From Magnetococcales bacterium (GTDB taxonomy: Bacteria; Pseudomonadota; Magnetococcia; Magnetococcales; UBA8363), in assembly GCA_015660855.1 (NCBI GenBank), contig JACSDG010000019.1:1-37584 (forward strand): a stretch of DNA of 37,584 bases. Reading direction: 5' to 3'. Numbering within the stretch: position 1 is the stretch's first letter; the number at the start of each line of letters is the position of its first letter. Both the position numbers and the translations under genes were made by a program. Below are positions 34,326 through 37,584 of the stretch, in pieces. Under the pieces are notes generated by a model. That model saw only the letters and a program-made list of their open reading frames with translations, was not told where the DNA came from and ran no database searches.

Positions 34326-34506
34326 TCCTTGAAACCAACCGTCCCACCCTGCCCGAACTCCGGCATCGTCATTTTTACAACCCCTGAAAAAAAATGACGG
34401 TGCCTCTTCGCAGTATCTTGACACGGTCGGCATTCCCATTCACATTTGCCTTCGATAACCGTTGATTGATGACGAGTCTCACAGGCAACCCATACGGTAC
34501 CATCCA

Positions 34507-35103
34507 TTGGAAATCGTCCTCGCCACGCGCAACAAAAAAAAGGTGGAAGAGATTCGGCGCATGTTTACAGGAATTCGTGTCACCTTCCTTGACCTGAACG
34601 CGTTCCCCGACAGCCCCGAATGCGAAGAAAATGGTGAGACCTTTGCGGACAACGCCGATCTCAAGGCCAGAGCCATCGCCGCCCATACCCTGAGGTATGC
34701 TTTGGCCGACGACTCTGGGCTGGTGGTGGAAGCCCTGGGGGGAGCACCCGGAATCCACTCGGCCCGCTTTGCCGGTCCCGGAGCCTCGGACGAACAAAAC
34801 CTGCAACTGCTGCTTAGGAACCTGAAGGAAAACACCGGCTCCGATCGCAAAGCCCGCTTTGAATGCGTACTTAGCCTTTGCGACCCTCAGGGCCACATCG
34901 AACGCTTCTCAGGGGTGGTCAACGGCGACATCGTCGCAGAGCCACGCGGAGCCAACGGCTTCGGCTATGACCCGGTGTTCGTCCCCGAGGGGGAGCGCGA
35001 AACCTTTGCAGAGATGCCTGCGTGGCGAAAAGATCAGATCAGTCACCGTGGTCGGGCGTTATCCGCCTTGGCGCAAACGTTATCCCGGCGATGGTCGTCA
35101 TAA
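34507..35103 (+). CDS. rdgB: XTP/dITP diphosphatase RdgB (HAM1 family)
   Basis: 198 residues, as in E. coli (197). It hydrolyses ITP and XTP to keep non-canonical purines out of DNA and RNA. Motifs: VLATRNKKKVEEI at the N-terminus, ENGETFADNADLKARA, ADDSGLVVEALGGAPGIHSARFAG, GANGFGYDPVFVPEG and SHRGRAL. The start is TTG at 34507, judged by alignment to the family; a TTG at 34462 would add 15 residues. Neither has a clear ribosome site. sat follows 61 bases downstream. Confidence 0.93.
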   Translation: MEIVLATRNKKKVEEIRRMFTGIRVTFLDLNAFPDSPECEENGETFADNADLKARAIAAHTLRYALADDSGLVVEALGGAPGIHSARFAGPGASDEQNLQLLLRNLKENTGSDRKARFECVLSLCDPQGHIERFSGVVNGDIVAEPRGANGFGYDPVFVPEGERETFAEMPAWRKDQISHRGRALSALAQTLSRRWSS

Positions 35104-35164
35104 CGGGGAACATGCCCCATTTAACTAACGTAACAGCGTTGCTACACACATAGGAGTCCTGATT

Positions 35165-36382
35165 ATGTCAAAGTTGGTTCCACCTCACGGTGGCGGAGAC
35201 TTAAAACCGTTGCTACTGGCCGGAGTTACCCTGGAAACCGCCATGAAAAAGGCCCGTGGGTTGGAATCCATGAAGATTTCCTCACGCGAAGCGGGGGATC
35301 TCATCATGCTGGGAATCGGAGCCTTTACGCCGCTGGACGGGTTCATGAACAAGGCCGATTGGGAGGGCGTTTGTCGCAACACCAAGCTGGCCAATGGTGT
35401 TTTCTGGCCCATCCCCATCACCCTGTCCACATCCAAACAAAAGGCCGACAGTCTGGGAATCGGACAGGAAGTGGCTCTGATTGATGATGAGAGCGGTGAA
35501 ATTCGCGGCATCATCAAGGTGGAAGAAAAATATACCATCGACAAAAATCTGGAATGCCAAAGCGTTTTCCAGACCACCGATGCCGCCCACCCCGGAGTGC
35601 AGATGGTCATGGGCCAGGGGGAAGTCAATATTGGCGGACCGGTCCAGGTTCTGTCCGAAGGTGATTTCCCCGTCAAGTACAAAGACATCTACATGAGGCC
35701 TGCGGAGACCCGTGCTCTGTTCGAGAAAAAAGGCTGGAGCCAGATCGCCGCCTTCCAAACCCGCAACCCCATGCACCGCTCCCATGAATTTCTCGCCAAG
35801 ATTGCCGTGGAAATTCTGGATGGCGTCCTGGTTCATTCGGTTCTGGGCAAGCTCAAAGCGGGCGACATTCCTGCGGAAGTTCGCGCCAAGAGCATTGATG
35901 TTCTCATCGACAAATATTTTGTCAAGGACACCGTGGTGCAAGCCGGCTATCCCATGGACATGCGTTATGCCGGTCCCAAGGAAGCATTGCTGCATGCGTT
36001 GTTTCGGCAGAACTATGGCTGCTCCCACCTGATCGTGGGCCGTGACCATGCCGGAGTCGGCGACTATTATGGTCCTTTCGATGCCCAATATATTTTCGAT
36101 CAGGTGCCGGAATCCATGCTCAAGACCCGGCCCCTCAAGATTGACTGGACTTTTTACTGCTATAAATGCCAAGGAATGGCCTCGATGAAAACCTGCCCCC
36201 ACGGCAAGGATGATCGTCTCCTGCTGTCGGGGACGGCACTGAGGAAAACGCTTTCCGAAGGCAAGGAACCGCCGGCCGAGTTTAGTCGGCCGGAAGTGGT
36301 GAAGATTCTGCAGGCCTATTATGCCGGTATCGAAGAAGGTGACAAGGTGGAAATCAAGCTTAACAAGGCCGCGACCGGCTGA
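35165..36382 (+). CDS. sat: Dissimilatory sulfate adenylyltransferase (ATP sulfurylase)
   Basis: 405 residues, the homo-oligomeric (Sat/MET3-like) type. It interconverts APS plus pyrophosphate with ATP plus sulfate. The nucleotide-binding motifs are [13 protein letters not shown] (HxxH) and [17 protein letters not shown] Cys/His segment near the C-terminus ([19 protein letters not shown]) is found in the dissimilatory type and may bind zinc. TAGGAG precedes the ATG. The linkage to aprBA shows it serves sulfur energy metabolism, either sulfate reduction or, by reverse action, sulfite oxidation with ATP formation. Confidence 0.96.
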   Translation: MSKLVPPHGGGDLKPLLLAGVTLETAMKKARGLESMKISSREAGDLIMLGIGAFTPLDGFMNKADWEGVCRNTKLANGVFWPIPITLSTSKQKADSLGIGQEVALIDDESGEIRGIIKVEEKYTIDKNLECQSVFQTTDAAHPGVQMVMGQGEVNIGGPVQVLSEGDFPVKYKDIYMRPAETRALFEKKGWSQIAAFQTRNPMHRSHEFLAKIAVEILDGVLVHSVLGKLKAGDIPAEVRAKSIDVLIDKYFVKDTVVQAGYPMDMRYAGPKEALLHALFRQNYGCSHLIVGRDHAGVGDYYGPFDAQYIFDQVPESMLKTRPLKIDWTFYCYKCQGMASMKTCPHGKDDRLLLSGTALRKTLSEGKEPPAEFSRPEVVKILQAYYAGIEEGDKVEIKLNKAATG

Positions 36383-36441
36383 AACCGACGGTTGGTGGCG
36401 GAATTTCAATCAACTCTCTACACGATTCGGAGGGGCATACA

Positions 36442-36870
36442 ATGCCAAGTTTTGTAATCAATAGTAAGTGTGACGGGTGCAAAGGCCAGGACAAGACGGC
36501 CTGCATGTATATCTGCCCGAACAATCTGATGAAGTTGGACAAGGATCGGATGAAAGGTTTCAACCAGGAACCCGAGCAATGCTGGGAATGTTATTCCTGC
36601 GTTAAGATTTGCCCGCAACAAGCCATTGAAGTGCGCGCCTACGCCGACATCGTCCCCATGGGCGGGGCGGTGATTCCGTTGCGTGGCTCTGATTCCATCA
36701 TGTGGACCATCAAGTTTCGCAACGGCAATGTCAAACGCTTCAAGTTTCCCATCCGCACCACGGCTGAGGGTTCCATCGACCCCTACGCCGGCAAGCCGAA
36801 AGCGGACATGTCGAAATTGAGCGAGCCTGGTTTTTTCAATAGCGACGCCCCTGTCAGGACCATGAAATAG
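36442..36870 (+). CDS. aprB: Adenylylsulfate reductase beta subunit
   Basis: 142 residues. Two [4Fe-4S] clusters are ligated by C10, C13, C21, C25 and C47, C50, C53, C57, the typical AprB ferredoxin fold. The C-terminal tail (from about residue 110) wraps around AprA in known structures. It passes electrons between the membrane or donor system and the AprA flavin. GGAGGGG precedes the ATG. It lies 59 bases after sat and 60 before aprA, in the usual order. Confidence 0.96.
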   Translation: MPSFVINSKCDGCKGQDKTACMYICPNNLMKLDKDRMKGFNQEPEQCWECYSCVKICPQQAIEVRAYADIVPMGGAVIPLRGSDSIMWTIKFRNGNVKRFKFPIRTTAEGSIDPYAGKPKADMSKLSEPGFFNSDAPVRTMK

Positions 36871-36930
36871 TTGGTTTTGGTCATTGGGGATTGCAACGTC
36901 AATTAAAGCAGAACTATAGGAGTGATAAGA

Positions 36931-37584
36931 ATGGGGAGTTTTGGAAATCCGGATATCGTTGAAGTCCAATCCGATATTTTGATCATTGGCGGCGGCATGG
37001 CGGCGTGTGGCTGTGCGTTTGAACTCATGCGTTGGGTTCCCGAAGGGGTGACGGTGCGTCTGGTGGACAAAGCCGCCATGGAGCGCAGTGGTGCGGTGGC
37101 TCAGGGTCTTTCGGCCATCAACACCTACCTGGGCGAACAAGATCCCGCCGATTATGTGCGCATGGTCAGCAACGACCTTATGGGCATCGTTCGTGACGAC
37201 CTGATTTTTGACGTGGGCCGGCATGTGGACAATTCGGTGCAATTGTTTGAAGAGTGGGGTCTGCCCATCTGGAAGCAACCCGGCGATGAAGAAAAAACCC
37301 TGAAAGCGGGTGGCAAACCGGTGCGTTCGGGTAAATGGCAGATCATGATCAACGGCGAGAGCTACAAGACCATTGTCGCCGAAGCGGCCAAGAAAGCCCT
37401 GGGAATGGATCGGATCCAGGAGCGCATTTTCATCGTCAAGCTGTTGCTGGACGCCAACGAATCCAATCGCATTGCCGGCGCGGTGGGTTTTTCCAATCGC
37501 GAAGACAAGATTTATGTTTTCAAAGCCAATGCCATTTTGTGCGTGGCGGGTGGTGCGGTGAACGTATTTCGCCCCCGTTCGGTG
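36931..37584 (+). CDS. aprA: Adenylylsulfate reductase alpha subunit (3' end outside window)
   Basis: The first 218 codons are present. AprA is the FAD subunit that interconverts APS with sulfite and AMP. The FAD-binding motif is IIGGGMAACGCAFEL (18-32), then VDKAAMERSGAVAQGLSAIN and the NDLMGIVRDDLIFD segment characteristic of AprA. AGGAG lies 7 bases before the ATG. The partial sequence does not show whether it is of the oxidative or reductive lineage. Confidence 0.95.
   Translation, partial: MGSFGNPDIVEVQSDILIIGGGMAACGCAFELMRWVPEGVTVRLVDKAAMERSGAVAQGLSAINTYLGEQDPADYVRMVSNDLMGIVRDDLIFDVGRHVDNSVQLFEEWGLPIWKQPGDEEKTLKAGGKPVRSGKWQIMINGESYKTIVAEAAKKALGMDRIQERIFIVKLLLDANESNRIAGAVGFSNREDKIYVFKANAILCVAGGAVNVFRPRSV

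Noticed and set aside
36418-37278. A ~286-codon minus-strand open frame across aprB and aprA
   Set aside because: It is a shadow of two clearly recognised Apr genes, caused by GC-biased codon usage.

Overview
The window is chromosomal DNA of a GC-rich, Gram-negative, probably sulfur-metabolising proteobacterium. Evidence for this is dissimilatory Sat-AprB-AprA at the right end, several c-type cytochromes, AcnB and RF3-type housekeeping genes, and many c-di-GMP and two-component sensors. The combination resembles Magnetococcales or related sulfur-oxidising proteobacteria. That placement is inference, because no rRNA or tRNA lies in the window.

Left block (1-6295, minus strand): a compact biosynthetic operon reading rpiB > glyA > ribD > ribE > ribBA > ribH > nusB > thiL. 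Most genes overlap or are separated by a few bases. thiL runs off the window. It supplies ribose phosphates, one-carbon units, riboflavin and thiamine diphosphate.

Sensory and redox block (6476-19550): a diguanylate cyclase whose periplasmic domain carries a CxxCH heme-c motif. Next is a translationally coupled minus-strand operon: Sel1-repeat protein, small cytochrome c, beta-propeller lipoprotein, second beta-propeller protein. Upstream of it is a PAS histidine kinase with an NtrC-type sigma-54 activator. A triheme cytochrome c7 is divergent from the kinase, and a candidate sigma-54 promoter for it lies inside the kinase gene start. A GGDEF-EAL protein closes the block. The whole block looks like periplasmic electron-transfer proteins wired to signalling.

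Accessory island (about 19866-25340, plus strand): an AT-richer insertion with three genes. They are a 1128-residue NACHT-type STAND NTPase, a cytosolic subtilisin-like (S8) protease, and a small protein that looks like a free-standing copy of the protease's N-terminal prodomain. This is the best candidate for a poorly described system: an NLR-like sensor with a protease effector and a putative separate inhibitor or chaperone, probably anti-phage.

Right block (25490-37584): acnB, a double-FHA protein, an IS66-like MITE with 8-bp target duplications, sppA, a MerR regulator with a Cys-rich tail, prfC, a 53-residue membrane protein, a GAF/TM protein, rdgB, then sat-aprB-aprA (aprA partial). A family of short intergenic repeats built around TGCCCTGCGGGCA recurs across the window. 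I saw no tRNA, rRNA, CRISPR array or riboswitch.
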